From assembly GCF_013364155.1 (NCBI RefSeq), contig NZ_CP054916.1, positions 6,135,001 through 6,199,000 on the forward strand: 64,000 nucleotides of DNA, read 5' to 3'. Below the pieces are notes generated by a model. The model saw only the letters and a program-made list of their open reading frames with translations. It did not search any database and was not told the origin of the DNA. Numbering within the stretch: the stretch's first letter is position 1; the number at the start of each line of letters is the position of its first letter. The translations under genes were made by a program, and so were the position numbers. Positions 1 to 8,866 of the stretch are shown piece by piece. This DNA is from Streptomyces sp. NA02950. Its GTDB lineage: Bacteria; Actinomycetota; Actinomycetes; Streptomycetales; Streptomycetaceae.

Positions 1-1
1 G

Positions 2-208
2 TCCGGCAATCTTCCACCTCTCAGGGTCACGGCGACGCCGTGGTTCAAGGACCCGGAGATGCGCGCGCGCATCGGCCCGGAGATGTGCGAGAAGTATGAC
101 CGTGCGTTCGGCGAATCGCAGCGGAAGGCTGACGCCGCGGCGCCAGTTGAGGCATCGGGTACGTCGACGCGTACTTCCGGCTGGATGCGCAAGCGGTCGC
201 GGTCGTAA
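2..208 (+). CDS. C-terminal fragment of an unidentified protein
   Basis: A frame is open from the window edge to TAA at 206-208, giving 68 residues of a C-terminus. The visible part contains the stretch TPWFKDPEMRARIGPEMCEK and ends in a basic tail (MRKRSRS). I do not recognise the family. The start lies outside the window, so neither function nor full length can be judged. Its place upstream of a transfer-type gene cluster suggests it may belong to the same accessory element, but that is inference. The 155 bases between it and the next gene hold nothing I can support. Confidence 0.4.
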   Translation, partial: SGNLPPLRVTATPWFKDPEMRARIGPEMCEKYDRAFGESQRKADAAAPVEASGTSTRTSGWMRKRSRS

Positions 209-363
209 CGAGCGCTTATGCCCGTTCCAAGGCCCGCTTCATCCGGACCCGGAGATCCGTACCGGCCTACGCCCACCGCGCCTCGAGGGGTGCGGCCCGG
301 GACGAGTGACGCGCGCCAAACCCGCCGTGCGGTCGGTCTGACGCGCGTCTTGGGCGACGTGCG

Positions 364-1173
364 TCAGAACTGGGCCGTCAGCCCGGCCGCGTCCAGCAGA
401 TAGGCGGTCATCGGGTCGTAGAACCGCGGGTTGGTGACATGGTCGTCCAGCGGGACGACCACCGAGAGGGTGCCCTCGGACTCGCCGAGGAAGAGGGCCG
501 GGTCATTGCAGTCCGCGTACCCGACGGCGTCGATGCCCCGCTGTCCGGCGCATCCGGCCCAGCCGTGGTCGGCGACCACCAGATCGGGCAGCGGACGCCC
601 CTCGCGGGCCAGCCCGTCCAGGATCGCCGCCATCGGCGCGGGGGAGTGGGTGTGCCGCAGCCTGGCGCCGAGCTCCAGCATCGCCACGTCGCAGAACTGG
701 AAGACGTACCCCTCGTCGGCCTGGAGCCCGCCGGGGATCTCCACGATGTCGCAGCCCGCCGCGTGCATCGCCGAGGCCGTGGCACTGTGGACGTCCAGCA
801 GTCCGCCCGGGTGGCCGGTGGCGAACAGCACCCGCTCCTGGGTCTCGGCCGCCTTCCGCAGCACCGACGCCATCCGGTCCAGCGCGCCGACCGTCAGCTC
901 GGGGTCGATGGTGTCCTGGCCCGAGCGGTGCTGCGGATCGTCGATCACCCCGCACCGCTCCGCCATGACCGCCAGCACGTCCTGTTCGTCGACCCAGCGG
1001 TCGCCCAGTTCCAGACCGAGCCAGTAGTGGCGGTCGCCGTCCGCGAGCTTGCGGTAGTGGGAGAGGTTGTTCTCCCGGGGAGTGGCGACATCGCCCGCGA
1101 TGCGGGTACGGACAAGGTGGTCGATCAACTCGCCACGACTGGGCACGGTACTGGGTATGGGCATGTCGTCCAT
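364..1173 (-). CDS. phosphatase-like hydrolase, actinobacterial family
   Basis: A 269-residue soluble protein. I take ATG at 1173 (MDDMPIPSTVPSRGEL); a longer open frame upstream translates to arginine- and serine-rich noise. Recognisable stretches are RENNLSHYRKLADGDRHYWL near the N-terminus, LFATGHPGGLLDVH mid-protein, VVADHGWAG, and GYADCNDPALFL near the C-terminus. From memory this matches a Streptomyces family annotated simply as phosphatase; I know of no characterised member. Asp/His clusters (ADHGWAG, DCNDP) are compatible with metal binding. It is the last of three minus-strand genes running away from the type IV secretion-like cluster, 40 bases after the TPR-like gene. Its link to transfer is unproven, and it could instead be a chromosomal gene. 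Confidence 0.6.
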   Translation of the reverse strand: MDDMPIPSTVPSRGELIDHLVRTRIAGDVATPRENNLSHYRKLADGDRHYWLGLELGDRWVDEQDVLAVMAERCGVIDDPQHRSGQDTIDPELTVGALDRMASVLRKAAETQERVLFATGHPGGLLDVHSATASAMHAAGCDIVEIPGGLQADEGYVFQFCDVAMLELGARLRHTHSPAPMAAILDGLAREGRPLPDLVVADHGWAGCAGQRGIDAVGYADCNDPALFLGESEGTLSVVVPLDDHVTNPRFYDPMTAYLLDAAGLTAQF

Positions 1174-1213
1174 TGTCGCCCCAGTGTCCGTGAAAGGGGG
1201 GCGACGGGCCCGG

Positions 1214-1891
1214 CTACTGCTGGGCGCGCAGCTTGTCCAGCCGGGCCCGTAGGCTCCTGACCGCCTTGCTGTCCTCGCCGCCGGTCGCGACGAGCACGGC
1301 CAGGACATCCGCCCCGACGCTGAGTTTCTCCTGTGGGTCCGTGATCGATGTCCAGGTGAAGAGGGCCCTCCGCGCCGAGGCACGGGTGAGCGAGTGGCGG
1401 TGCCCTACGGCCGACGCGTGAAGGCCGGTGGTGTGCAAATACCAGCGGGCGGCGGTGGCATGATGCCCCATCAGGTGGGAGAGCCAGCCCCGCAACTCGC
1501 GCATATTGATGGTGTGAGGGTGTGCCGGACCGAACTCGGCGGTGATCTGCTGGTCCAGTTGGTCCGCTTCGACGGTGGCCCAGGCCAGGTGTGCCTGATC
1601 CCCTGTCTGAAACGCGGTGGTAATGGCCGCCACGCGCTCGCGGTACTTTGCCGGAGGCTGTTCGGGCGTGGCTTGCGCGGGTTGCCGCGCTTCCGGTCCC
1701 GGCTCAGGGTCGGACACCGGCTCGGCGGCGGTCGGTCGGGAGGCTGACAGGGGACCGGGGGGCGTGAGGCTGGTCGGGGCCGGCGGCTCCGCTTCCCCAG
1801 TCGTCGGTGAGGGCGAGGGCTGGAGCGCGGTGACGTCCCAGAAGGTGGGGCTGACAGTGCCCCATGGGGCGAACGTCTCCTCTTCGTCCAT
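1214..1891 (-). CDS. TPR-like hypothetical protein
   Basis: A 225-residue protein starting at ATG 1891 (MDEEETFAPWGTVSPTFWDV). The first 85 or so residues are acidic and proline-rich. The C-terminal half (KYRERVAAITTAFQTGDQAH onward) is helical with regular alanines and reads like one or two tetratricopeptide-type repeats (ADQLDQQITAEFGPAHPHT, then the stretch around GHHATAARWYLHTTGLH). Such proteins occur beside ATP-dependent or secretion modules in Streptomyces, where they are presumed to mediate protein contacts. It lies 58 bases after the stop of the lytic-enzyme gene and 40 bases before the phosphatase-like gene, so the three probably form one transcript. A longer frame extends upstream into the lytic-enzyme gene, but that part is a shadow of it. 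Confidence 0.6.
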   Translation of the reverse strand: MDEEETFAPWGTVSPTFWDVTALQPSPSPTTGEAEPPAPTSLTPPGPLSASRPTAAEPVSDPEPGPEARQPAQATPEQPPAKYRERVAAITTAFQTGDQAHLAWATVEADQLDQQITAEFGPAHPHTINMRELRGWLSHLMGHHATAARWYLHTTGLHASAVGHRHSLTRASARRALFTWTSITDPQEKLSVGADVLAVLVATGGEDSKAVRSLRARLDKLRAQQ

Positions 1892-1949
1892 GATCACCCC
1901 ACGTCGTCCGTTCGGTACTGGTCTCGGGTCCGGGCCATCGCTCCACCGG

Positions 1950-3017
1950 TCAGATGTGCACGCCGTGCTGGCGCAAGTAAGGGATCGGGTTGATGTCCGA
2001 GCCGTATTCCGGACCGGTGCGGATTTCGAAATGCAAGTGAGGGCCGGTGACATTGCCCGTGGCGCCCGACAGGCCGATCTTCTGACCTCCCTTGACAGCG
2101 TCGCCCTTCGAGACACTCAACGAGGACAGATGGGCGTAGTGGCTGTACATTCCGTCGCCGTGTCGGACGACGACCTGGTTTCCGTAGGCTCCTCCCCGGC
2201 CAGCCGTTACGACGGTGCCGGGGCCGGCGGCCTTGACGGTTGTGCCGGTCGGCACGGTGAAGTCGATGCCGGTGTGGTACCCGCTGGACCAGTTCGGCCC
2301 GGTCGCGTGATACACGGTACCGAGCGCACCGCTCGTCGGTCGCGTCCAGCCGGAGGAAGCGCCGGAGCCACTGGAGCCGTCGGAGACGGTCAGTTGGCGC
2401 GACATCGCCATGATGTTCTTGACGTAGTTGTACGTCTGTCCCTCTGCGAACGACGCCGGGGGCACGCCCGCGTAACGCTCAACGGCGCACCATCCCGCGT
2501 TATAGCCGGCCAGCGCCAATTCGGTCGGCGAACCATTGTACTCCGATGGCTTGTTGACGGTTTCCTTCGGGCAGTCGTTGTACTTGGCGGGGTTCTTGGC
2601 CCTCTTCAGCAGCGAGCACATGAATCTACCCTGTGCCGGAATCGCATCCTTGGGGTCCCAGACGTTGCCGCCGTTCCCCCAGGTTTTCCAGGTGCCCGGC
2701 ATGAACTGGGCTATTCCCTGGGCCCCGGCATCCGATCCGGCCTTGGGGTCGAAGCCCGACTCCTGCTTCAACTGCGCGGCCAGTATGGAGGGGGACAATC
2801 CGGCCTTGCAGTCGCTGGCCGCCTTCTGGATGAGCCCCTCGTACTGACGGGGCACCCCACCCGGCCCGACTTTCAGTGCACCGCCGGCCAGGACAGGGTC
2901 CTGGGGCTCCGAACCGTCGTCGGACAGGGAGGCCAGCACGAAGACGCCCATTATCAAGCCGAACGGCAAAGTGATCAAGGCTGCAAGTGCAAGCTGCAGC
3001 AGCTTTTTGATATCCAA
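1950..3017 (-). CDS. bifunctional lytic transglycosylase / M23 endopeptidase
   Basis: A 355-residue membrane-anchored cell-wall hydrolase. Residues 5-30 form an N-terminal membrane segment (LLQLALAALITLPFGLIMGV). Residues 55-210 are an SLT/lysozyme-like domain with the catalytic-type glutamate in LAAQLKQESGFDPKAGSDAG followed by GIAQFMPGTW and ALAGYNAG. A glycine/serine linker leads to an M23 (LytM) domain with HTGIDF, the zinc-binding HYAHL and the C-terminal HLHFEI, so the usual zinc ligands are present. It should cut both glycan strands and peptide cross-links. This two-domain design is the VirB1-type enzyme that opens peptidoglycan for type IV secretion or conjugation. It diverges from the secretion-like operon across a 337-base gap, which supports that role. 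Confidence 0.85.
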   Translation of the reverse strand: MDIKKLLQLALAALITLPFGLIMGVFVLASLSDDGSEPQDPVLAGGALKVGPGGVPRQYEGLIQKAASDCKAGLSPSILAAQLKQESGFDPKAGSDAGAQGIAQFMPGTWKTWGNGGNVWDPKDAIPAQGRFMCSLLKRAKNPAKYNDCPKETVNKPSEYNGSPTELALAGYNAGWCAVERYAGVPPASFAEGQTYNYVKNIMAMSRQLTVSDGSSGSGASSGWTRPTSGALGTVYHATGPNWSSGYHTGIDFTVPTGTTVKAAGPGTVVTAGRGGAYGNQVVVRHGDGMYSHYAHLSSLSVSKGDAVKGGQKIGLSGATGNVTGPHLHFEIRTGPEYGSDINPIPYLRQHGVHI

Positions 3018-3354
3018 TCAGGCCCCCCGTTGGCCCAGTGCCTGCCACCCATTCCCGCGCCTTGCGCCCTGGAACGAGGGGCAGCATCAAGAAGAGATCA
3101 TCCCGCAGTCGGGCAGCAGCTCGGCGCTGTGCACCGCACCCATCACACCACGGATGATGCTCCCTCAAGTTGTGGAGCATCGCGCACAGTTGAAAGAGCG
3201 TTCTACCACAGACACCACTCTAGTAACACGTGGACATGGCGCGATACCGTCTGCTAGACACACACTTCGCGGCCGTGCTCCGTCACGGCCGTCGCCGTCG
3301 CCATGCACTCATTGCGGGGCATTCGCTACGGTAAATGCGATTCCAAGCGGGGGC
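3018..3354. promoter_or_regulatory. divergent intergenic region of the transfer cluster
   Basis: These 337 bases separate the divergent lytic-enzyme and ParA-like operons and must carry both promoters. Open frames run through parts of it, but their translations have no recognisable content and lack ribosome-binding sites. The stretch around 3190-3250 is noticeably more AT-rich than its flanks and is the likeliest place for promoter elements. I cannot name an operator with confidence. Confidence 0.4.
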
Positions 3355-4275
3355 ATGGTGAAGACGCATCCTGTGATGTCACTCACACATCAGAACCGAC
3401 TCGTCGTACCCGTGTTGAGCACGGTCGGCGGCAGCGGGCGGTCCACCACGGCCGGCCTGTTGGCCTGCGCCCTGTCGGCGGTGGGCTCATCCGTTGTACT
3501 GGACACAGGACCACGCCTGTCCTCACCCTGGCCCGCGTGGAGTGCCGAGCCCGGCACCGGCCTGCTCTCGCTCCCTCCGGACCGGCCGCTCACCCGCGGC
3601 CAGGTGCATGCGGCAGCGTCCCGCTTCCCGGCTCCCAACGGCGGCGCGTGGCAGGTGCTCACCGATCACCAGGAGTGGAATCACCCGCCCCTTCCCCTCC
3701 CCGAAGATCCGGCCGCCTGGTACCAGTTGGCCGCGATCGGAGGGTGGCAGGCGGTCATCGCGGACACCGTCCATCCGGTCGCCCACGATGTGCTCACCGC
3801 GCGCTGCGCCGGCTCCACCGGCCTGACTGCTCGTTGGTGCCAACTGCCCTTCTCCGTACCGGTTCTGTGCGCGGCCAACACGGGTTCCGGCGTCCAGGCC
3901 CTTCAGACGGCCGTCAAGGCTGCCTCGGCGGAAGGGCTTCCGCTTCACCGCGTGATCGTCGCCCTGACCGCCACCGGGGAGGGCCGGGCCCCCGCCTCGG
4001 TCAGGGCCGCCGCCGCGATGCTCGAACCGCGAGTCCGGGCGGTCGTCCAGGTGCCGCATGACCCGCGCATCCGTGCCCATGGGATGCGCGACGCATCCCG
4101 TCTGAAACCTCGCTCGCTGGAGGCGGGACGACAACTCGCCCACGCGGTGGTGGATTCGGCCTGGGCCGCCTGGGGCGACCCACTCCCCGCGGCTGCTGTG
4201 CCGCGCGCTCGGACGGCGGCCTCACCCAACGTCGACCACACCGCCCGCAACACTTCGAAAAAGGTTCCTGCATGA
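3355..4275 (+). CDS. ParA/MinD-like P-loop protein with altered Walker A
   Basis: A 306-residue protein. I chose ATG 3355, preceded by a G-run; ATG 3376 is an alternative. The N-terminus reads VVPVLSTVGGSGRSTTAG, the place where ParA/MinD/CpsD-type ATPases have a deviant Walker A loop, but here an arginine stands where the conserved lysine is expected. Later features include VVLDTGPR, a tryptophan-rich mid-section, QAVIADT and VPVLCAANTGSGVQ, all in the spacing expected for this fold. The C-terminal 60 residues are basic and proline/alanine-rich. It is the first gene of the plus-strand operon and overlaps the next start by four bases (ATGA). A scaffold or spatial organiser of the secretion apparatus is inferred. 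ATPase activity is doubtful given the Walker A change. Confidence 0.6.
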   Translation: MVKTHPVMSLTHQNRLVVPVLSTVGGSGRSTTAGLLACALSAVGSSVVLDTGPRLSSPWPAWSAEPGTGLLSLPPDRPLTRGQVHAAASRFPAPNGGAWQVLTDHQEWNHPPLPLPEDPAAWYQLAAIGGWQAVIADTVHPVAHDVLTARCAGSTGLTARWCQLPFSVPVLCAANTGSGVQALQTAVKAASAEGLPLHRVIVALTATGEGRAPASVRAAAAMLEPRVRAVVQVPHDPRIRAHGMRDASRLKPRSLEAGRQLAHAVVDSAWAAWGDPLPAAAVPRARTAASPNVDHTARNTSKKVPA

Positions 4276-4619
4276 GTCAGTTGCTGCACTCCCTGCATGT
4301 CATAGCCAACGACCCGCACCTTCAGTTCCTCGCCGACGGGGGCGACAAGAAGCCCATCGTTCCGAAGTACGACCCGAAGCTGCCTGGCGAGATCCGGACG
4401 CCCACCAGCACGATTCTCGCCTGGACCGCGGGCGGTGGCCTCTCACTGGCGGTTCTGGGCGGACTCGTCGGCTGGGGCTTGGTGGCTATCGGGCACAACA
4501 CGGAGCGGGCGAGTCTCGCTGCCCGTGGCAAGTCCTCGATCCTCTGGAGTCTGATCGCCGGAGTGGGTATCGGCGTCACCTCCGGTCTGGTCATGGGCTT
4601 CTACAACATGTCGAACTGA
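4272..4619 (+). CDS. small two-TM membrane protein of the secretion cluster
   Basis: 115 residues with two predicted membrane helices (about residues 48-72, ILAWTAGGGLSLAVLGGLVG, and 88-110, SILWSLIAGVGIGVTSGLVM) and no cleavable signal peptide. Glycine-rich helices separated by a short basic loop recall VirB2/TrbC pilin-like or VirB3-like subunits that sit beside VirB6 and VirB4 in type IV systems. Similarity to any named family is by architecture only. Its start overlaps the stop of the preceding gene (ATGA), so it is translationally coupled. The next gene starts seven bases downstream, after a short purine stretch. Confidence 0.65.
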   Translation: MSQLLHSLHVIANDPHLQFLADGGDKKPIVPKYDPKLPGEIRTPTSTILAWTAGGGLSLAVLGGLVGWGLVAIGHNTERASLAARGKSSILWSLIAGVGIGVTSGLVMGFYNMSN

Positions 4620-4626
4620 GGCGGAC

Positions 4627-5391
4627 ATGGAAGACCAAGACCGCGTGGCCCGCAGGGCCCGCGTCCGCCTGATCGGCATCGGGGTGCTGGTGCTCGCCCT
4701 CCTCGCCGGCGGCGCTGTCCTGCTGGGCAACGCCATATCCGACGGGGAGGCATCCGCCGCGCCGCCCGGTGACCGAAGGTCCAGCACACCCAAGCCGAAT
4801 CCGTCGGGCTCTTCACGGGGCAAGATGACTCCTGCGAAGGCCAAGCCCCTACGCCTCCTGAAACCGAAGAGTCAGAAAAACGGCTTCTCCATCGGTTTCC
4901 CCCGCACTGGGCCCGGTGCCACCTCAGCGGCCGTCCACTACCTGGAGGAGTCTCCCTTCCTTGACGACGTCAGGACCCGGCAGCAGTTGGAGGCCATCAC
5001 CTCCAAGGATTCTCCGACCTCCATCGACAAGCAGGTCTCCGAGGTCCGCAAGCTGCGCGAACGCGTGGAACTGCCGCCCTCCGGTGGAGTGCCGGGGGGG
5101 TTGACCTTCACCACCACCGTCAACGCGATCAGGGCTACGCCGCTGTACAGCCGACGTGTCATCCAGGTCTGGCTGAACTACGACCGCTACGCGACCAAAC
5201 CCGATGGAACCCCGGCCACCAAGCCGCTGAAGGACGAGACAGTTGACATGCTCCTCAAGTGGGAGGACGGCGACTGGAAGATCACCGATGAGCCGCGCTA
5301 CCGCAGGATGCGGACGTTCCCGGCGTCCTACGACCCCGACAGCTCCATTTCCTGGCAGAGCGGTTGGTGGCAGGTGGCACATGTGGCGTGA
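4627..5391 (+). CDS. TcpC/VirB8-like membrane-anchored conjugation protein
   Basis: 254 residues. There is a single N-terminal membrane helix at about residues 14-36 (LIGIGVLVLALLAGGAVLLG), a low-complexity Ser/Pro/Lys linker to about residue 75, then a soluble C-terminal domain. Its ending, VDMLLKWEDGDWKI followed by DEPRYRRM, resembles the NTF2-like folds of VirB8/TcpC-type conjugation proteins, which face outward and assemble the channel. Position between a small membrane protein and the VirB6-like gene fits that assignment. The last codons overlap the start of the next gene by 11 bases. I infer function from architecture and context; no catalytic motif is expected. Confidence 0.6.
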   Translation: MEDQDRVARRARVRLIGIGVLVLALLAGGAVLLGNAISDGEASAAPPGDRRSSTPKPNPSGSSRGKMTPAKAKPLRLLKPKSQKNGFSIGFPRTGPGATSAAVHYLEESPFLDDVRTRQQLEAITSKDSPTSIDKQVSEVRKLRERVELPPSGGVPGGLTFTTTVNAIRATPLYSRRVIQVWLNYDRYATKPDGTPATKPLKDETVDMLLKWEDGDWKITDEPRYRRMRTFPASYDPDSSISWQSGWWQVAHVA

Positions 5392-7336
5392 GCGTTCCCG
5401 GCGGGCTCGGATCCTGCTGCTGGCCTTGGTGTTCTGTCTCGGACTTGGAGCGGCCGGCGCGCCGACGGCCTCCGCGGACGATCCCAAGGGCTATGTCAAC
5501 TACGGCCCTCCGAAGGACCCGCCCAAGGAGTGGACCGAGGGCGGTAACGGCCCCGTAGGCATCGGCCTCGATGACAAAGACCACTGGTGCAACGTCCAAC
5601 TGGGGGCCGACCCCGAACGGTGCGACACGGAAAAGGCCATCGGCGAAATACCCGGCACCATTGAGCCGTGCAGCGACGTCATGATGGACTGCTCCAAGAA
5701 GGACCTGAAGAAACACGAGCTCAAGAAGCTCAAGGAGTGGCGGAAGAAGGCCGATCACAACCACAAGAACTACAAGAAGCTCAATGAGCTCCTCACTGAG
5801 TGTGTGAACAAAGGCCGGATGCTCCAGGACTGCATGAACGAGCACGGTTCGAACTATCCCATGATCAACGTGAAGACGCCGTGGGAGTGGGTCGGCGACG
5901 CGATCGCGAGTCTGGCGACCGACATGCTCACCAAGGCGGCGGAATACATCGGCAAGTCGGTCGTATGGGTGCTCAAACAGTTCGCCGACGCGTTCAACAG
6001 TTGGTCCACCATCAAGCTGGGGCAGACCGGTATCGGTTCCACGATGAGCATCATGACGGGTCTGTCGGTGCTGGTCGCGGCCTTTCTCCTGTTGTTGCAG
6101 TTCGGCAAGTTGGCCATCAGCCAGCAGGGCGGTCCTCTTGTCACCGCGCTCACCGGACTGGCCAAATGGGCGGTGATTCTCGCTGTCTACGTGGTCGCCA
6201 TCCAGACCGCGCTCGACTGGTCCGACCAGCTGAGCACCACGATTATCAATGAGACCTTCAAGGGCGGCGGCTCCGGCGAGAAGGACGCCCAAAGGGCGAT
6301 GCAGGAACAGCTCGGCGAGCTGTTCGCCGGCCTCGGCGCGGCCAGCGGGACGGCGGCAGCTGGTGGCGCGCTGATCACCGGCAGTGGCATGGTGGCGGCC
6401 TCGGTCGGCTTCATCATCGTCATCGGCGTCCTCTGCATTCTGGCCATCGGCGGACTGTGGATCGAGATGATGATGCGTCAGGCCGGGATCATGATCCTGG
6501 TCGCTGTGATGCCCATCGTCCTGGCGGGGCAGATGGCGGACTCGACCCGGGAGTGGTGGCCCAAGGCCCGTAACGCAGTGATCGCGTTGATCCTGATGAA
6601 GCCGGTGATCGTGACCTGCTTCGCCATTGGCTTCAACGCCATGAGCGAGGGTGACGGTGCCCGCAATGTCCTGGTCGGGCTGCTGATCTTCATCATGTCG
6701 TGTTTCGCTTGGCCGGTGATCGCCCGGTTCATGACCTTCACCAGCAACGGCGATGGCAACAGCAGCGGCTCCGCACTCATCGGCGCCGCCGGATCGAATA
6801 TGTCGACGATGTTCGCCGGCTACCGGCCCCAGTCCGGACCCGGAGGTGCGGGCATGATCGGCGGAGGCGCCGGCTTCACCAAGGGACTGGAGGAGGACAA
6901 CGCCACCACCGCCTCCGGCGGCTCCAACTCCAGTGGTGGCGGCCTCTGGTCCAAGTTCATGAAGGGAAGCGGTTCCGGCGGCTTCGCTCACAAGGCTGGC
7001 GGTGTCGTGGGGCTGGGCCTGCAAGTCGCGGCCGTCGGCAAGGACATCCTGGAGGACGCGGGGAGCAACACCGCGGCACACGCGGGGCTGGGTCCGCCCT
7101 CCAATCCCGGCCATCATGTGGTCATCGGCCGCCGCGGCGGGGGCCCCGGCGACGCGGGGGGTGGCGGAGGAGGAGAAGAGCCTCCACCGTCGTCCGCATC
7201 GGGGCCGTCCGCATCGGGAGATTACTCCGTGTCCCTGGAGCGGGATGCCCCAACGGACAGCTCGGCTCCGCCACTCCCACCAGGAGGGAACCAGACGATC
7301 GCGGCTCCACCAGACTCCTACGAGTGGAGGGAGTAG
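5381..7336 (+). CDS. VirB6/TrbL-like polytopic channel protein
   Basis: 651 residues starting at ATG 5381 (MWRERSRRARILLLALVF). It begins with a basic N-region, a hydrophobic core and an Ala-x-Ala-like cleavage region (PTASADD), so it has a signal peptide. A long charged exported segment (about residues 35-180, lysine-rich with several cysteines) follows, then about six membrane helices between residues 220 and 470, including SVLVAAFLLLLQFG, WAVILAVYVVAIQTAL and MILVAVMPIVLAG. The tail after residue 480 is Gly/Ser-rich and probably disordered. This layout is that of actinobacterial TrbL/VirB6-like inner channel subunits. It overlaps the preceding gene and ends three bases before the SCO6880-like gene. 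Confidence 0.75.
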   Translation: MWRERSRRARILLLALVFCLGLGAAGAPTASADDPKGYVNYGPPKDPPKEWTEGGNGPVGIGLDDKDHWCNVQLGADPERCDTEKAIGEIPGTIEPCSDVMMDCSKKDLKKHELKKLKEWRKKADHNHKNYKKLNELLTECVNKGRMLQDCMNEHGSNYPMINVKTPWEWVGDAIASLATDMLTKAAEYIGKSVVWVLKQFADAFNSWSTIKLGQTGIGSTMSIMTGLSVLVAAFLLLLQFGKLAISQQGGPLVTALTGLAKWAVILAVYVVAIQTALDWSDQLSTTIINETFKGGGSGEKDAQRAMQEQLGELFAGLGAASGTAAAGGALITGSGMVAASVGFIIVIGVLCILAIGGLWIEMMMRQAGIMILVAVMPIVLAGQMADSTREWWPKARNAVIALILMKPVIVTCFAIGFNAMSEGDGARNVLVGLLIFIMSCFAWPVIARFMTFTSNGDGNSSGSALIGAAGSNMSTMFAGYRPQSGPGGAGMIGGGAGFTKGLEEDNATTASGGSNSSGGGLWSKFMKGSGSGGFAHKAGGVVGLGLQVAAVGKDILEDAGSNTAAHAGLGPPSNPGHHVVIGRRGGGPGDAGGGGGGEEPPPSSASGPSASGDYSVSLERDAPTDSSAPPLPPGGNQTIAAPPDSYEWRE

Positions 7337-7339
7337 CCC

Positions 7340-8866
7340 ATGTCCATCCAAGAGCCCGCCACCTACGGCGGTTGGCAGTCCGAGCGCAGCGGATTCATGG
7401 GCAACCTGTCAGGCCCCGGCTTCGCCCTTGTGGCGGCCGCGACGATCGTAGCGATCATTCCGCTCTACCAACGGAGCTGGGCCGCGACGTTTGTCTGCCT
7501 TCCGCTCGCCGTGCTGCTGCTTCTCCTCGCCTATGGGCGCGTTCTGGGGTTGTCAGCAGATCAATGGATCATTCTCGCAGTGAGGCATCAGATCGCCGTG
7601 GCCACCAAGAAGAACCTCTTTCTCTCCGGCGCCTTCGCACCCCGCACCAAGACGGGGGATCAGCCGATGGACCTGCCCGGAGTCCTTGCCCGCCTGCGCA
7701 TCCTCAACGCGTCCGATGGGCTCGGCGGCGAACTCGGAGTCGTTCACGATCCGGTCGACGGCACCTACACCGCCATCGCCCGGGTCGGCTTCCCCGGCCT
7801 GGCGCTGGTCGACACGGACAAGCAGAACGCCCGCGTCGGTGCCTGGGCCGCCTTCCTCCGCTCACAGTGCAAGGAAGACGGGGCGATCACCAGGATCTCC
7901 GTACACCAGCGCTCCCTCCCCGACGACGGGACCGAGCTGAGGTCATGGACCGAACGTCACATCACCCCCGACGCTCCGCCCGCCGCCGTAAGGACTCTGG
8001 ACGAACTGATGTTCGCCGCGGGGCCGGTGGCCACCATTCGTGAGACCTATCTGGCCATCACCTTTTCGTCCGCACGCGCACGCCTGGCGGTCAGGGGCGC
8101 GGGCGGTGGCCAAGTCGGCGCCGCCGCCGTCCTGGTCCGCGAGGTCCACGCCATGCAAGGGGGGTTGAGCAGCGCGGGTCTTCAGATCGAGGAGATGCTG
8201 ACGCCTCGCAAGGTCGCCCAGGCGATCCGCACCGCATACGACCCGGAGGCGCAGCTGATGCTCGCCGCCCGCAACACCGCCGCACACGAGCCCACATGGG
8301 AGGGCACCCCGCCTGGCGTCGATCCCGCGGTGGCCGGACCCGCGGCGGCGGAGACCGGCTGGGGCGTGTACCGGCACGACGGGGCATGGACCGTCTCGTA
8401 CCAGGTGCGCGGTCTGCCTCAGTCCGAGGTGTACGCCACCTTCCTCCAGCCGTTGCTACGGCCCCGGCGCAACGCCCGCCGTTCGATGTCGCTGGTCTAC
8501 GAGCCGATCGGCCCCGCCAAGGCGCGCCAGGAGCTGGCACGAGAAAAGGCCAAACGGGACGCCGCGCGCCAGCTTCGCTCCAAGACCGGCCGGGTGGAGT
8601 CCGAGGATGAACGCCGCGAGTCGATGACCGCCCGCGCGCAGGACGTGGCGCGGGCCTCCGGCCAGGGCGTGGTCCGGCTGAGCTGTCTGCTGGCCGTCAC
8701 CGTGATGGACGAGGAGGAACTGGAGATCGCCTGCGCGGAACTCCAGGCCGATGCCTCGGCCGCCGGCCTTGAGGTACGGCGGGTGTGGGGTGCCCAGGAC
8801 GCGGGCTTCGCAGCCGCCGCGCTGCCGCTGGGCCAGGGGCTGCCGGATCGGCGGGTGGGCATCTGA
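7340..8866 (+). CDS. SCO6880-family (PrgI-like) secretion component
   Basis: 508 residues. Two N-terminal membrane helices (about residues 30-48, FALVAAATIVAIIPLY, and 52-75, ATFVCLPLAVLLLLLAYGR) precede a cytoplasmic domain. From memory, actinobacterial proteins annotated SCO6880 family have this design and always sit beside VirB6- and VirB4-like genes; they may correspond to the membrane-anchoring N-terminal half of a split VirB3/VirB4. The soluble part contains a long helical stretch around residues 390-450 (ARQELAREKAKRDAARQL). Its TGA overlaps the next ATG (TGATG), indicating translational coupling with the ATPase. Biochemical function is unknown. Confidence 0.75.
   Translation: MSIQEPATYGGWQSERSGFMGNLSGPGFALVAAATIVAIIPLYQRSWAATFVCLPLAVLLLLLAYGRVLGLSADQWIILAVRHQIAVATKKNLFLSGAFAPRTKTGDQPMDLPGVLARLRILNASDGLGGELGVVHDPVDGTYTAIARVGFPGLALVDTDKQNARVGAWAAFLRSQCKEDGAITRISVHQRSLPDDGTELRSWTERHITPDAPPAAVRTLDELMFAAGPVATIRETYLAITFSSARARLAVRGAGGGQVGAAAVLVREVHAMQGGLSSAGLQIEEMLTPRKVAQAIRTAYDPEAQLMLAARNTAAHEPTWEGTPPGVDPAVAGPAAAETGWGVYRHDGAWTVSYQVRGLPQSEVYATFLQPLLRPRRNARRSMSLVYEPIGPAKARQELAREKAKRDAARQLRSKTGRVESEDERRESMTARAQDVARASGQGVVRLSCLLAVTVMDEEELEIACAELQADASAAGLEVRRVWGAQDAGFAAAALPLGQGLPDRRVGI

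Noticed and set aside
1..3000. A second copy of the tRNA-Arg 3' end marking the other edge of the element
   Set aside because: I looked for the tRNA 3' sequence near the left end and found none, so the other edge must lie outside the window.
3018..3354. A cyclic-di-AMP (ydaO) riboswitch before the lytic-enzyme gene
   Set aside because: Such switches precede many Streptomyces cell-wall hydrolase genes, but the conserved core was not found here.
5282..7351. A minus-strand frame opposite the VirB6-like gene
   Set aside because: Composition is His/Asp/Arg-rich noise, while the plus strand gives a signal peptide and ordered membrane helices.
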